Below, in pieces: positions 12,830-25,235 of a DNA stretch of 64,000 nt (the stretch's first letter is position 1; each line of letters starts with the position of its first letter). The DNA comes from Siphonodentalium dalli (lineage: Eukaryota > Mollusca > Scaphopoda > Gadilida > Siphonodentaliidae). The notes below the pieces were generated by a model that did no database searches, had not been told where the DNA came from, and worked only from the letters and a program-made list of their open reading frames with translations. Location: positions 81,571,980-81,635,979 of the forward strand of contig CP136063.1 of assembly GCA_032622095.1 (NCBI GenBank), read 5' to 3'. The translations under genes were made by a program, and so were the position numbers.

Positions 12830-13561
12830 CTAGAAGGTGACCCGACTTCGTCCGGGCTATTCAAAAACCAAATTTCAAGTCGATTGCTCCACCCGTTTCC
12901 TAGATCTGGTCTGCGCATGCGCGAAGCTGGTGTCGCACGTGCTCGGCGACCCGATAAAATTCGTATCCGGGGCAAGATACATTCACATACCAAATTTCAA
13001 GTCGATAGCTTCACCCGTTTCCGAGATATATAGTCCAATGTCATTTGCGGATACCTCGGTCGGTGATGAGTTAACGCGACATCGGCCTCTTAAGAGTTAA
13101 CGCGAACACGTCACGATATGTTGATGGCGTAATATATTTTTTTTACGCAATGATTTTCGATGAGCGAAGCATGAACTTGTGTTCTTCCCGATAATTAAGG
13201 TAGAAACTTTAAACGTACACAGGCGTGTCATACATCATTGGAAAGGTGACACGCCACAGATTCTAACCGTGCAAATTATATGACTGGCAATTTATTATTC
13301 GCGCTATATCGAATCGATTTGTGAGCACCGAACTGAAATATATTAGCGCAAAACGGCGTAAAAACAGATTTGACCTCGGCACGTGAAAAGTTGACCTCGG
13401 ATCTGAAAATCAATATGCCTATGTTCGTCTCCGGCCGAAAATACATCCAAATACCAAGTTTCATCGAAATTGGCTTAGTCGTTTTCGAGTCCATCGATTT
13501 CAAACACACACACACACACACAAACACATACACACACATATCTTTCAAAATATATAATAGA
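12830..13561 (-). mobile_element. Helitron B1
   Basis: First of four tandem B units inside A8. On the plus strand: CTAGAAGGTGACCCGACTTCG head with hairpin, one 122-bp core, a region with GATACCTCGGTCGGTGATGAG, CATCATTGGAAAGGTGACACG, and the conserved 3' module CATCGAAATTGGCTTAGTCG. The tail is (CA)n and TTCAAAATATATAATAGA. It is the most diverged of B1-B4 (for example CATCGGCCTCTTAAGAG near 13080). Confidence 0.8.
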
Positions 13562-14302
13562 CTAGAAGGTGACCCGACTTCGTCCGGGCTATTCAAAAAC
13601 CAAATTTCAAGTCGATTGCTCCACCCGTTTCCTAGATCTGGTCTGCGCATGCGCGAAGCTGGTGTCGCACGTGCTCGGCGACCCGATAAAATTCGTACCG
13701 GGGCAAGATACATTCACATACCAAATTTCAAGTCGATAGCTACACCCGTTTCCGAGATATATAGCCCAATGTCATTTGCGGATACCTCGGCCGGTGATGA
13801 GTTAACGCGACACAGTCAAATGCATCGGCAGGGTGAGAGTTAACGTAATCTAACTTTGTGACCTCTGACGACGTCATAGAAGTTACGCATTGATTTTATC
13901 CTGATAAAAGATCATACCACTTGTCCCTAATAATTGAGGCAGATAACTAAAACGGATACATACATATTATATATCGTTGGAAAGATGAAGCCACACAGAT
14001 TCTAACCGTGTAAATTATATGACTGGCAATTTATTATTCGCGCTATATCGAATCGATTTGTGAGCACCGAACTGAAATATATTAGCGCAAAACGGCGTAA
14101 AAATAGATTTGACCTCCGCACGTGAAAAGTTGACCTCGCACGGACAAATAAATATGCCTATGTTCGTCTCCGGCCGAAAATACCCTAAAATACCAAATTT
14201 CATCGAAATTGGCTTAGTCGTTTTCGAGTCCATCGATTTCAAACACACACACACACACAAACAAACACACACACACACAGATCTTTCAAAATATATAATA
14301 GA
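13562..14302 (-). mobile_element. Helitron B2
   Basis: B unit with the diagnostic deletion CGTACCGGGG (sisters have CGTATCCGGGG) near 13692. It shares this and GATCATACCACTTG with B6 (18473-19207), to which it is nearly identical. Confidence 0.8.
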
Positions 14303-15157
14303 CTAGAAGGTGACCCGACTTCGTCCGGGCTATTCAAAAACCAAATTTCAAGTCGATTGCTCCACCCGTTTCCTAGATCTGGTCTGCGCATGCGCGAAGC
14401 TGGTGTCGCACGTGCTCGGCGACCCGATAAAATTCGTATCCGGGGCAAGATACATTCACATACCAAATTTAAAGTCAATATCTCAACCCGTTTTCGAGAT
14501 CTCGTCTGCGCATGCGCGAAGCTGGTGTCGCACGTGCTCGGCGACCCGATAAAATTCGTATCCGGGGCAAGATACATTCACATACCAAATTTCAAGTCGA
14601 TAGCTACACCCGTTTCCGAGATATATAGCCCAATGTCATTTGCGGATACCTCGGCCGGTGATGAGTTAACGCGACACAGTCAAATGCATCGGCAGGGTGA
14701 GAGTTAACGTAATCTAACTTTATGACCTCTGACGACGTCATAGAAATTACGCATTGATTTTATCCCGATAAAAGCATTGTACCACTTGTACCTAATAATT
14801 GAGGCAGATAACTAAAACGGATACATACATATTATATATCGTTGGAAAGATGAAGCCACACAGATTCTAACCGTGCAAATTATATGACTGGCAATTTATT
14901 ATTCGCGCTATATCGAATCGATTTGTGAGCACCGAACTGAAATATATTAGCGCAAAACGGCGTAAAAACAGATTTGACCTCCGCAGATGAAAAGTTGACC
15001 TCGCACGGACAAATAAATATGCCTATGTTCGTCTCCGGCCGAAAATACCCTAAAATACCAAATTTCATCGAAATTGGCTTAGTCGTTTTCGAGTCCATCG
15101 ATTTCAAACAAACAAACACATACACACACACACAGATCTTTCAAAATATATAATAGA
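14303..15157 (-). mobile_element. Helitron B3 (two cores)
   Basis: An 855-bp B unit with two 122-bp cores, the first followed by the variant AAAGTCAATATCTCAACCCG. B7 (19208-20062) has the same length, the same variant and GCATTGTACCACTTGTACC, so B2-B3 and B6-B7 are a duplicated pair. Confidence 0.8.
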
Positions 15158-15886
15158 CTAGAAGGTGACCCGACTTCGTCCGGGCTATTAAAAAACCAAA
15201 TTTCAAGTCGATTGCTCCACCCGTTTCCTTGATCTGGTCTGCGCATGCGCGAAGCTGGTGTCGCACGTGCTCGGCGACCCGATAAAATTCGTATCCGGGG
15301 CAAGATACATCCACATACCAAATTTCAAGTCGATAGCTACACCCGTTTTCGAGATATATAGCCCAATGTCATTTGCGGATACCTCGGCCGGTGATGAGTT
15401 AACGCGACACAGTCAAATGCATCGGCAGGGTGAGAGTTAACGTAATCTAACTTTATGACCTCTGACGACGTCATAGAAGTTACGCATTGATTTTATCCTG
15501 ATAAAAGAGTCGTACCACTTGTCCCTAATAATTGAGGCAGATAACTAAAACGGATACATACATATTATATATCGTTGGAAAGATGAAGCCACACAGATTC
15601 TAACCGTGCAAATTATATGACTGGCAATTTATTATTCGCGCTATATCGAATCGATTTGTGAGCACCGAACTGAAATATATTAGCTCAAAACGGCGTAAAA
15701 ACAGATTTGACCTCGGCACGTGAAAAGTTGACCTCGGATCTGAAAATCAATATGCCTATGTTCGTCTCCGGCCGAAAATACATCCAAATACCAAGTTTTA
15801 TCGAAATTGGCTTAGTCGTTTTGGAGTCCATCGATTTCAAACACACACACAAACACACACACAGATCTTTCAAAATATATAATAGA
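15158..15886 (-). mobile_element. Helitron B4
   Basis: Last of the four tandem B units in the first A8 gap. Its 5' end (plus strand TATAATAGA, ending 15886) is followed directly by the resumed A8 text TGACGTTATTAACC. Confidence 0.8.
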
Positions 15887-16232
15887 TGACGTTATTAACC
15901 CCGGCCGTGCCGTTTGAGCTGATTTTTATGACTGGGAGTGGAGTACGGGTGCTCGGATCTTCTGGAAAACGCGTGGACGACATCGTACGTGTTATTTTAC
16001 CTTTAGATAGGAAGTTTGAGCTCAATCTGTCCAGCCGTTCCCGTCCTAATGTACTATTTCGAGCGATAACAATTGTCAGACTCCCATCGTGAACCTCAAC
16101 ACGAAGTAAACACGTGTTTCGAGCGATAACATTGCATTGAAGTCAGACTCCCATCGTGGACCCCCAAGACGACGTAAACACGTGTTTGTTCCGGTATAAC
16201 TTTGGAGACTCTGACTTCATATATATATATAA

Positions 16233-16974
16233 CTAGAAGGTGACCCGACTTCGTCCGGGCTATTAAAAAACCAAATTTCAAGTCGATTGCTCCACCCGTT
16301 TCCTAGATCTGGTCTGCGCATGCGCGAAGCTGGTGTCGCACGTGCTCGGCGACCCGATAAAATTCGTATCCGGGGCAAGATACATTCACATACCAAATTT
16401 AAAGTCGACAGCTACACCCGTTTCCGAGATATATAGCCCAATGTCATTTGCGGATACCTCGGCCGGTGATGAGTTAACGCGACACAGTCAAATGCATCGG
16501 CAGGGTGAGAGTTAACGTAATCTAACTTTATGACCTCTGACGACGTCATAGAAATTACGCATTGATTTTATCCCGATAAAAGCATCGTACCACTTGTACC
16601 TAATAATTGAGGCAGATAACTAAAACGGATACATACATATTATATATCGTTGGAAAGATGAAGCCACACAGATTCTAACCGTGCAAATTATATGACTGGC
16701 AATTTATTATTCGCGCTATATCGAATCGATTTGTGAGCACCGAACTGAAATATATTAGCGCAAAAACGGCGTAAAAATAGATTTGACCTCCGCACGTGAA
16801 AAGTTGACCTCGCACGGACAAATAAATATGCCTATGTTCGTCTCCGGCCGAAAACACATCCAAATACCAAATTTCATCGAAATTGGCTTAGTCGTTTTGG
16901 AGTCCATCGATTTCAAACACACAAACTTACAAACTTACAAACTTACACACAGATCTTTCAAAATATATAATAGA
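16233..16974 (-). mobile_element. Helitron B5, single nested insertion
   Basis: A lone B unit in the second (TA)nATAA^TGACG site of A8. It is the cleanest insertion in the window: the host reads CATATATATATATAA before it and TGACGTTATTAACC after it, exactly the intact sequence seen in sister units. Its microsatellite is an unusual AAACTTAC triplet instead of CA repeats. Confidence 0.85.
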
Positions 16975-17175
16975 TGACGTTATTAACCCCGGCCGTGCCG
17001 TTTGAGCTGATTTCGATGACTGGGAGTGGATAAAGGGTGCTCAGAGCTTCTCGAAAACACGATTACGGCGGTGTCGGTGGGATTTTACACTTACATACGA
17101 AATTTGATCTCAATCTGTACACGCGTTTTGGATTCTATGAAGTACACACATACGGAAGTCTCAAAATATATAGTA

Positions 17176-17850
17176 CTAGCCGATGAGCCCGACGTTGTCC
17201 AGGCTATTCAAAAACCGACGAAATTTGTATCCGGGGCAAGATACATTGACATAGCAAATTTCAAGTCGATAGCTCCACCCGTTTCCGAGATCTGGTCTGC
17301 GCATGCGCGAAGCTGGCGTCGCACGGGCTCGGCGACCCGATAAAATTCTTATCCGGGGCAAGATACATTCACATACCAAATTTCAAGTCGATAGCTCCAC
17401 CCGTTTCCGAGATCTCGTCTGCGCATGCGCGAAGCTGACGTCGCACGGGCTCGGTGACCCGATAAAATTCTTATCCGGGGCAAGATACATTCACATACCA
17501 AATTTCAAGTCGATAGCTCCACCCGTTTCCGAGATCTCGTCTGCGCATGCGCGAAGCTGACGTCGCACGGGCTCGGTGACCCGATAAAATTCATATCCGG
17601 GGCAAGATACATTCACATACCAAATTTCAAGTCGATACCTCCACCCGTTTCCGAGATCTCGTCTGCGCATGCGCGAAGCGGGCGCCGCACGGGCTCGCCA
17701 ATACGACAACGTTCACCGCCTGGTCAAACTACACACACGTACCAAGTTTCGTCCCGATCGGTCGAGAATCGTAGATTTGTATAAATGACAGACAAACATA
17801 CAGACAGACAGACAAACAAACAAACAGAGGTCTTCAAAATATATATGAGA
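17176..17850 (-). mobile_element. Helitron C1
   Basis: C-type head (plus strand CTAGCCGATGAGCCCGACG) and four 122-bp cores (palindromes near 17300, 17422, 17544, 17666), then CCAATACGACAACGTTCACCG and GATCGGTCGAGAATCGTAG. The tail is CAGACAGACAGACAAAC and ATATATGAGA. The 5' end on the minus strand is TCTCATATATATTTTGAAGA. Confidence 0.8.
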
Positions 17851-18472
17851 CTAGCAGGGTAGCCCGCCACCGGCGGCTTGTCCGAAACATGACATTTTTT
17901 GTTTTTCAATGAGTTAATTGTGACATTTGTTTATATTTTTTTTTAATTTTTAGCTCCACGCGTTTCAATAAGAAAAAATTGTACCCGGTAGCTCCACCCG
18001 TTTCCGAGATCTGGTCTGCGCATGCGCGAAGCTGGCGTCGCACGGGCTCGGCGACCCGATCAAATTTGCACCCGGCCCAAGATACATTCACATAGCAAAT
18101 TTCAAGTCGATAGCTCCACCCGTTTCCGAGATCTCGTCTGCGCATGCGCTGCACGGGCGTCGCATGGGCTCGACGACCCGATAAAATTTGTACCCGGTGC
18201 AAGATACATTCACATAGCAAATTTCAGGTCGATAGCTCCACCCGTTTCCGAGATCTGCCTTTCTGCATAATATTTCGAGCGATAACATTGCATTGAAATG
18301 TCAGACTCCCATCGTGAACCTCAACACGAAGTAAACACGTGTTTCGAGCGATAACATTGCATTGAAATGACTCCCATCGTGAACCTCGAGACGACGTAAA
18401 ACACGTGTTGCGTTCTAGGAAATGCACTCAATGCAGATGCTAATAACGTTGACTTCGTATATATATATATAA

Positions 18473-19207
18473 CTAGAAGGTGACCCGACTTCGTCCGGGC
18501 TATTCAAAAACCAAATTTCAAGTCGATTGCTCCACCCGTTTCCTAGATCTGGTCTGCGCATGCGCGAAGCTGGTGTCGCACGTGCTCGGCGACCCGATAA
18601 AATTCGTACCGGGGCAAGATACATTCACATACCAAATTTCAAGTCGATAGCTACACCCGTTTCCGAGATATATAGCCCAATGTCATTTGCGGATACCTCG
18701 GCCGGTGATGAGTTAACGCGACACAGTCAAATGCATCGGCAGGGTGAGAGTTAACGTAATCTAACTTTGTGACCTCTGACGACGTCATAGAAGTTACGCA
18801 TTGATTTTATCCTGATAAAAGATCATACCACTTGTCCCTAATAATTGAGGCAGATAACTAAAACGGATACATACATATTATATATCGTTGGAAAGATGAA
18901 GCCACACAGATTCTAACCGTGTAAATTATATGACTGGCAATTTATTATTCGCGCTATATCGAATCGATTTGTGAGCACCGAACTGAAATATATTAGCGCA
19001 AAACGGCGTAAAAATAGATTTGACCTCCGCACGTGAAAAGTTGACCTCGCACGGACAAATAAATATGCCTATGTTCGTCTCCGGCCGAAAATACCCTAAA
19101 ATACCAAATTTCATCGAAATTGGCTTAGTCGTTTTCGAGTCCATCGATTTCAAACACACACACACACAAACAAACACACACACAGATCTTTCAAAATATA
19201 TAATAGA
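18473..19207 (-). mobile_element. Helitron B6
   Basis: Nearly identical to B2, including CGTACCGGGG and GATCATACCA. It is the first element of the stack inside A9. Confidence 0.8.
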
Positions 19208-20062
19208 CTAGAAGGTGACCCGATTTCGTCCGGGCTATTCAAAAACCAAATTTCAAGTCGATTGCTCCACCCGTTTCCTAGATCTGGTCTGCGCATGCGC
19301 GAAGCTGGTGTCGAACGTGCTCGGCGACCCGATAAAATTCGTATCCGGGGCAAGATACATTCACATACCAAATTTAAAGTCAATATCTCAACCCGTTTTC
19401 GAGATCTCGTCTGCGCATGCGCGAAGCTGGTGTCGCACGTGCTCGGCGACCCGATAAAATTCGTATCCGGGGCAAGATACATTCACATACCAAATTTCAA
19501 GTCGATAGCTACACCCGTTTCCGAGATATATAGCCCAATGTCATTTGCGGATACCTCGGCCGGTGATGAGTTAACGCGACACAGTCAAATGCATCGGCAG
19601 GGTGAGAGTTAACGTAATCTAACTTTATGACCTCTGACGACGTCATAGAAATTACGCATTGATTTTATCCCGATAAAAGCATTGTACCACTTGTACCTAA
19701 TAATTGAGGCAGATAACTAAAACGGATACATACATATTATATATCGTTGGAAAGATGAAGCCACACAGATTCTAACCGTGCAAATTATATGACTGGCAAT
19801 TTATTATTCGCGCTATATCGAATCGATTTGTGAGCACCGAACTGAAATATATTAGCGCAAAACGGCGTAAAAACAGATTTGACCTCCGCACGTGAAAAGT
19901 TGACCTCGCACGGACAAATAAATATGCCTATGTTCGTCTCCGGCCGAAAATACCCTAAAATACCAAATTTCATCGAAATTGGCTTAGTCGTTTTCGAGTC
20001 CATCGATTTCAAACAAACAAACACATACACACACACACAGATCTTTCAAAATATATAATAGA
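19208..20062 (-). mobile_element. Helitron B7 (two cores)
   Basis: Nearly identical to B3 (855 bp, AAAGTCAATATCTCAACCCG variant). Small private changes include GACCCGATTTCGTCC in the head and GTGTCGAACGTGC. Confidence 0.8.
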
Positions 20063-21220
20063 CTAGCAGGTTAGCCCGCCACCGGCGGCTTGTCCGAAAC
20101 ATGACATTTTTTTAATATTTGTTTTTAATTTTTAGCTCCACGCGTTTCAATAAGAAAAATTTGTACCCGGTAGCTCCACCCGTTTCCGAGATCTGGTCTG
20201 CGCATGCGCGAAGCTGGCGTCGCACGGACTCGGCGACCCGATAAAATTTGTACCCGGCGCAAGATACATTCACATAGCAAATTTCAAGTCGATAGCTCCA
20301 CCCGTTTCCGAGATCTCGTCTGCGCATGCGCTGCACGGGCGTCGCATGGACTCGGCGACCCGATAAAATTTGTACCCGGTGCAAGATACATTCACATAGC
20401 AAATTTCAGGTCGATAGCTCCACCCGTTTCCGAGATCTGCCTTTCTGCATAATATTTCGAGCGATAACATTGCATTGAAATGTCAGACTCCCATCGTGAA
20501 CCTCAACACGAAGTAAACACGTGTTTCGAGCGATAACATTGCATTGAAATGACTCCCATCGTGAACCTCAAGACGACGTAAAACACGTGTTGCGTTCTAG
20601 GAAATGCACTCAATGCAGATGCTAATAACGTTGACTTCGTATATATATATATAATGACGTTATTAACCCCGGCCGTGCCGTTTGAGCTGATTTTTATGAC
20701 TGGGAGTGGAGTACGGGTGCTCGGAGCTTCTGGAAAACGCGTGGACGACATCGTACGTGGTATTTTACCTTTAGATAGGAAGTTTGAGCTCAATCTGTCC
20801 AGCCGTTACCGTCCTAATGTACTATTTCGAGCGATAACAATTGTCAGACTCCCATCGTGAACCTCAACACGAAGTAAACACGTGTTTCGAGCGATAACAT
20901 TGCATTGAAGTCAGACTCCCATCGTGGACCCCCAAGACGACGTAAACACGTGTTTGTTCCGGTATAACTTTGGAGACTCTGACTTCATATATATATATAA
21001 TGACGTTATTAACCCCGGCCGTGCCGTTTGAGCTGATTTCGATGACTGGGAGTGGATAAAGGGTGCTCAGAGCTTCTCGAAAACACATCTACGGCGGTGT
21101 CGGTGGTATTTTACACTTACATACGAAATTTGATCTCAATCTGTACACGCGTTTTGGATTCTATGAAGTACACACACACATATATACACACATATATACG
21201 AAGTCTCAAAATATATAGTA
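20063..21220 (-). mobile_element. Helitron A10
   Basis: A unit inside the A9 stack. From its head to the CTCAATCTGTACACG tail it matches A14 at a constant offset of 6342 bp (shared GTTACCGTCC and ACACATCTACGGCGG variants), so one derives from the other or from a common recent source. 5' end displaced by A11. Confidence 0.8.
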
Positions 21221-22402
21221 CTAGCAGGGTAGCCCGCCACCGGCGGCTTGTCCGAAACATGACATTTTTTGTTTTTCAATGAGTTAATTGTGACATTTGT
21301 TTATATTTTTTTTTAATTTTTAGCTCCACGCGTTTCAATAAGAAAAAATTGTACCCGGTAGCTCCACCCGTTTCCGAGATCTGGTCTGCGCATGCGCGAA
21401 GCTGGTGTCGCACGGGCTCGGCGACCCGATCAAATTTGTACCCGGCCCAAGATACATTCACATAGCAAATTTCAAGTCGATAGCTCCACCCGTTTCCGAG
21501 ATCTCGTCTGCGCATGCGCTGCACGGGCGTCGCATGGGCTCGGCGACCCGATAAAATTTGTACCCGGTGCAAGATACATTCACATAGCAAATTTCAGGTC
21601 GATAGCTCCACCCGTTTCCGAGATCTGCCTTTCTGCATAATATTTCGAGCGATAACATTGCATTGAAATGTCAGACTCCCATCGTGAACCTCAACACGAA
21701 GTAAACACGTGTTTCGAGCGATAACATTGCATTGAAATGACTCCCATCGTGAACCTCAAGACGACGTAAAACACGTGTTGCGTTCTAGGAAATGCACTCA
21801 ATGCAGATGCTAATAACGTTGACTTCGTATATATATATATATAATGACGTTATTAACCCCGGCCGTGTCGTTTGAGCTGATTTTTATGACTGGGAGTGGA
21901 GTACGGGTGCTCGGAGCTTCTGGAAAACGCGTGGACGACATCGTACGTGGTATTTTACCTTTAGATAGGAAGTTTGAGCTCAATCTGTCCAGCCGTTCCC
22001 GTCCTAATGTACTATTTCGAGCGATAACAATTGTCAGACTCCCATCGTGAACCTCAACACGAAGTAAACACGTGTTTCGAGCGATAACATTGCATTGAAG
22101 TCAGACTCCCATCGTGGACCCCCAAGACGACGTAAACACGTGTTTGTTCCGGTATAACTTTGGAGACTCTGACTTCATATATATATATAATGACGTTATT
22201 AACCCCGGCCGTGCCGTTTGAGCTGATTTCGATGACTGGGAGTGGATAAAGGGTGCTCAGAGCTTCTCGAAAACACGATTACGGCGGTGTCGGTGGGATT
22301 TTACACTTACATACGAAATTTGATCTCAATCTGTACACGCGTTTTGGATTCTATGAAGTACACACATACACACATACGAAGTCTCAAAATATATAGTATA
22401 GA
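21221..22402 (-). mobile_element. Helitron A11 (standard subtype)
   Basis: A 1182-bp standard unit of the A2/A3/A4/A7 type with a complete 5' end (GTATAGA) abutting C2. Confidence 0.8.
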
Positions 22403-23558
22403 CTAGCCGATGAGCCCGACGTTGTCCGGGCGACGTTGTCCGGGCTATTCAAAAACCAAATTTCAAGTCGATAGCTCTACCCGTTTCCGAGATCTGGTCT
22501 GCGCATGCGCGAAGCTGGCGTCGCACGGGCTCGGCGACCAGATAAAATTCGTATCCGGGGCAAGATACATTCACATAGCAAATTTCAAGTCGATAGCTCC
22601 ACCCGTTTCCGAGATCTCGTCTGCGCATGCGCGAAGCGGGCGCCGCGCGTCCGGGCTATTCAAAAACCAAATTTAAATTCGATAGCTCTACCCGTTTCCG
22701 AGATCTGGTCTGCGCATGCGCGAAGCTGGCGTCGCACGGGCTCGGCGACCCGATAAAATTCGTATCCGGGGCAAGATACATTCACATACCAAATTTCAAG
22801 TCGATAGCTCCACCCGTTTCCGAGATCTCGTCTGCGCATGCGCGAAACTGGCGTCGCACGGGCTCGGCGACCCGATAAAATTCGTATCCGGGGCAAGATA
22901 CATTCACATACCAAATTTCAAGTCGATAGCTCCACCCATTTCCGAGATCTCGTCTGCGCATGCGCGAAGCTGGCGTCGCACGGGCTCGGCGACCCGATAA
23001 AATTCGTATCCGGGGCAAGATACATTCACATACCAAATTTCAAGTCGATAACTCCACCCGTTTCCGAGATCTCGTCTGCGCATGCGCGAAGCGGGCGCCA
23101 CACGAGCTCTACCCGTTTCCGAGATCTGGTCTGCGCATGCGCGAAGCTGGCGTCGCACGGGCTCGGCGACCCGATAAAATTCGTATCCGGGGCAAGATAC
23201 ATTCACATAGCAAATTTCAAGTCGATAGCTCTACCCGTTTCCGAGATCTGATCTGCGCATGCGCGAAGCTGGCGTCGCACGGGCTCGGCGACCCGATAAA
23301 ATTCGTATCCGGGGCAAGATACATTCACATAGCAAATTTCAAGTCGATAACTCCACCCGTTTCCGAGATCTCGTCTGCGCATGCGCGAAGCGGGCGCCGC
23401 ACGGGCTCGCCAATACGACAACGTTCACCGCCCGGTCAAACTACACACACGTACCAAGTTTCGTCCCGATCGGTCGAGAATCGTAGATTTGTATAAATGA
23501 CAAACAAACAAACATACATACAGACAGAGGTCTTCAAAATATATATGAGATAGATAGA
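22403..23558 (-). mobile_element. Helitron C2 with expanded 122-bp core array
   Basis: Head CTAGCCGATGAGCCCGACG with an internal duplication of CGACGTTGTCCGGG, then the largest core expansion in the window. Nine palindromes fall between about 22500 and 23390, and two of the repeats are shortened to about 55-90 bp. The end is the GATCGGTCGAGAATCGTAG block and a GAGATAGATAGA tail. The long open frames here (up to 178 codons) only reflect a repeat with few stops. Confidence 0.8.
22440..23400. repeat. 122-bp minisatellite with NRF-1-like palindromes
   Basis: Representative stretch of the core repeat. Each 122-bp unit contains CTGCGCATGCGCGAAGC, whose GCGCATGCGC is a perfect 10-bp palindrome fitting the NRF-1/alpha-Pal consensus YGCGCAYGCGCR. 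It is followed by GCTCGGCGACCCGATAAAAT, GCAAGATACATTCACATA and GATAGCTCCACCCGTTTCCG. Consecutive palindromes are 122 bp apart at 22712, 22834, 22956 and 23078. Units recur throughout 3711-29655, about fifty in all. Confidence 0.85.
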
Positions 23559-24109
23559 TGACGTTATTAACCCCGGCCGTGCCGTTTGAGCTGATTTTTA
23601 TGACTGGGAGTGGAGTACGGGTGCTCGGAGCTTCTGGAAAACGCGTGGACGACATCGTACGTGTTATTTTACCTTTAGATAGGAAGTTTGAGCTCAATCT
23701 GTCCAGCCGTTCCCGTCCTAATGTACTATTTCGAGCGATAACAATTGTCAGACTCCCATCGTGAACCTCAAAACGAAGTAAACACGTGTTTCGAGCGATA
23801 ACATTGCATTGAAGTCAGACTCCCATCGTGGACCCCCAAGACGACGTAAACACGTGTTTGTTCCGGTATAACTTTGGAGACTCTGACTTCATATATATAA
23901 TGACGTTATTAACCCCGGCCGTGCCGTTTGAGCTGATTTCGATGACTGGGAGTGGATAAAGGGTGCTCAGAGCTTCTCGAAAACACGATTACGGCGGTGT
24001 CGGTGGGATTTTACACTTACATACGAAATTTGATCTCAATCTGTACACGCGTTTTGGATTCTATGAAGTACACACATACGGAAGTCTCAAAATATATAGT
24101 ATAGATAGA

Positions 24110-25235
24110 CTAGCAGGTTAGCCCGCCACTGGCGGCATTCGTACCATGGCTTTGTTTCAGAAACATGACATTTTTGAATATGAATTTGATGTTTTTTAAA
24201 TTTAATATATTTTGTTTCTGAATTGTTTTTTTATTGTTAATTTTTTTTTTTTTTAAATTGTTTTAATTAAATTGTGAATTGTTTTAATAAATTTTTTTGT
24301 TTCTGGCGGAAAAATTTACCCGTAGAAATCCCCCCTTCCTAGGAACGACAGACAACGCATTCTTTGTTTCGTGAAATCTCTCTACGATAACATTGCATTG
24401 AATTTAAAACAAACGCTTCCCGTCGGGAAATCTGTCTGCATAATATTTTGAGTCTGCCGTACCCGTCGTAATGTCGTGAAATATCTCTGCATAATAGATA
24501 ACATTGCATTGAATCTGTTGTTGGCATTCAGGGCTTCGGGTCGTTGTTGTTGGCATCACGGCTCCCCGAAAACTCTCACATTGCCGAAAACGTGTATTTA
24601 GTAATATCGTTGTTGTTGATATTTACGGCTTGGGGGCTATTTTCTTATTTAGCAAGTTTGAGCTCAATTGGTTCGAGTCTATAAAGGACACACTCATATA
24701 TATGACACTTCCCGTGGGTAGCAGGTTTGAGCTCAATCGGCATTCCCTGGAATTTCCCGTAGATTGGCAGATTCCAGTAGCTTTATAAGGGTATATCTGG
24801 GGAGAAATCTGATGCTATATTCGTGATTATCTGGGATGATTTCGGTATATAACTATATACTGTAAAAACAAAGCGCGCCATCCGTGCTCGCAGGGTTGGT
24901 CAGAAACAAATGTTTTTTAAATTTAATGTATGTTCCGTATATCTCTCTGCAGATGCAAATAACGTTGAATGGCAAACAGACGCTCTTTATAGAGATGCGT
25001 CAAAAACAAACGCTCATTAAATAATGACTTGATTAACCCACGCCGTGCCTTTGCGGTGATTTGAGATTGGAGAACGGGTGCTCTGAGCTTTTCTAAACCG
25101 CGACCACGGTCGTGTCGGTGGAATTTGACACTTACATAGGAAGTTTGAGCTCAATCTGTACACGCGTTTTGGATTCTATGAAGTACACACACACATACAC
25201 ACATATATACGAAGTCTCAAAATATATAGTATAGA
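24110..25235 (-). mobile_element. Helitron A12 (diverged)
   Basis: Head CTAGCAGGTTAGCCCGCCACTGGCGGCATTCG differs from all other A units and is followed by a long T-rich tract (about 24180-24300). The unit lacks 122-bp cores but retains GAGCTCAATTGG, CCGTGCCTTTGCGG and the standard tail. It is probably an older A relative. Confidence 0.7.

Larger units (their letters stand above)
12115..17175 (-). mobile_element. Helitron A8, split by two nested B insertions
   Basis: A single A unit in three pieces: 12115-12829, 15887-16232 and 16975-17175. Each break falls at the same motif, (TA)nATAA^TGACGTTATTAACCCC, which is uninterrupted in A2, A3, A4 and A7. Rejoining the pieces restores the standard A order with three 122-bp cores. 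The first gap holds B1-B4, the second B5. This is direct paralogous empty-site evidence for A^T insertion without duplication. Confidence 0.85.
17851..24109 (-). mobile_element. Helitron A9, split by a 5.1-kb nested stack
   Basis: The A9 pieces 17851-18472 and 23559-24109 join at (TA)nATAA^TGACGTTATT, the same site used in A8. Their summed length (1173 bp) equals a standard A unit. The gap holds B6, B7, A10, A11 and C2 in head-to-tail order. The second (TA)n-TGACG site of A9 (about 23891-23903) is intact. Confidence 0.85.

Noticed and set aside
22960-23496. A 178-codon open frame and many 60-160-codon frames across 3711-29655, repeated with near-identical products.
   Set aside because: They run through 122-bp core repeats and element ends on both strands, change frame between units, and have no splice or domain evidence. 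They are by-products of repeats with few stop codons.
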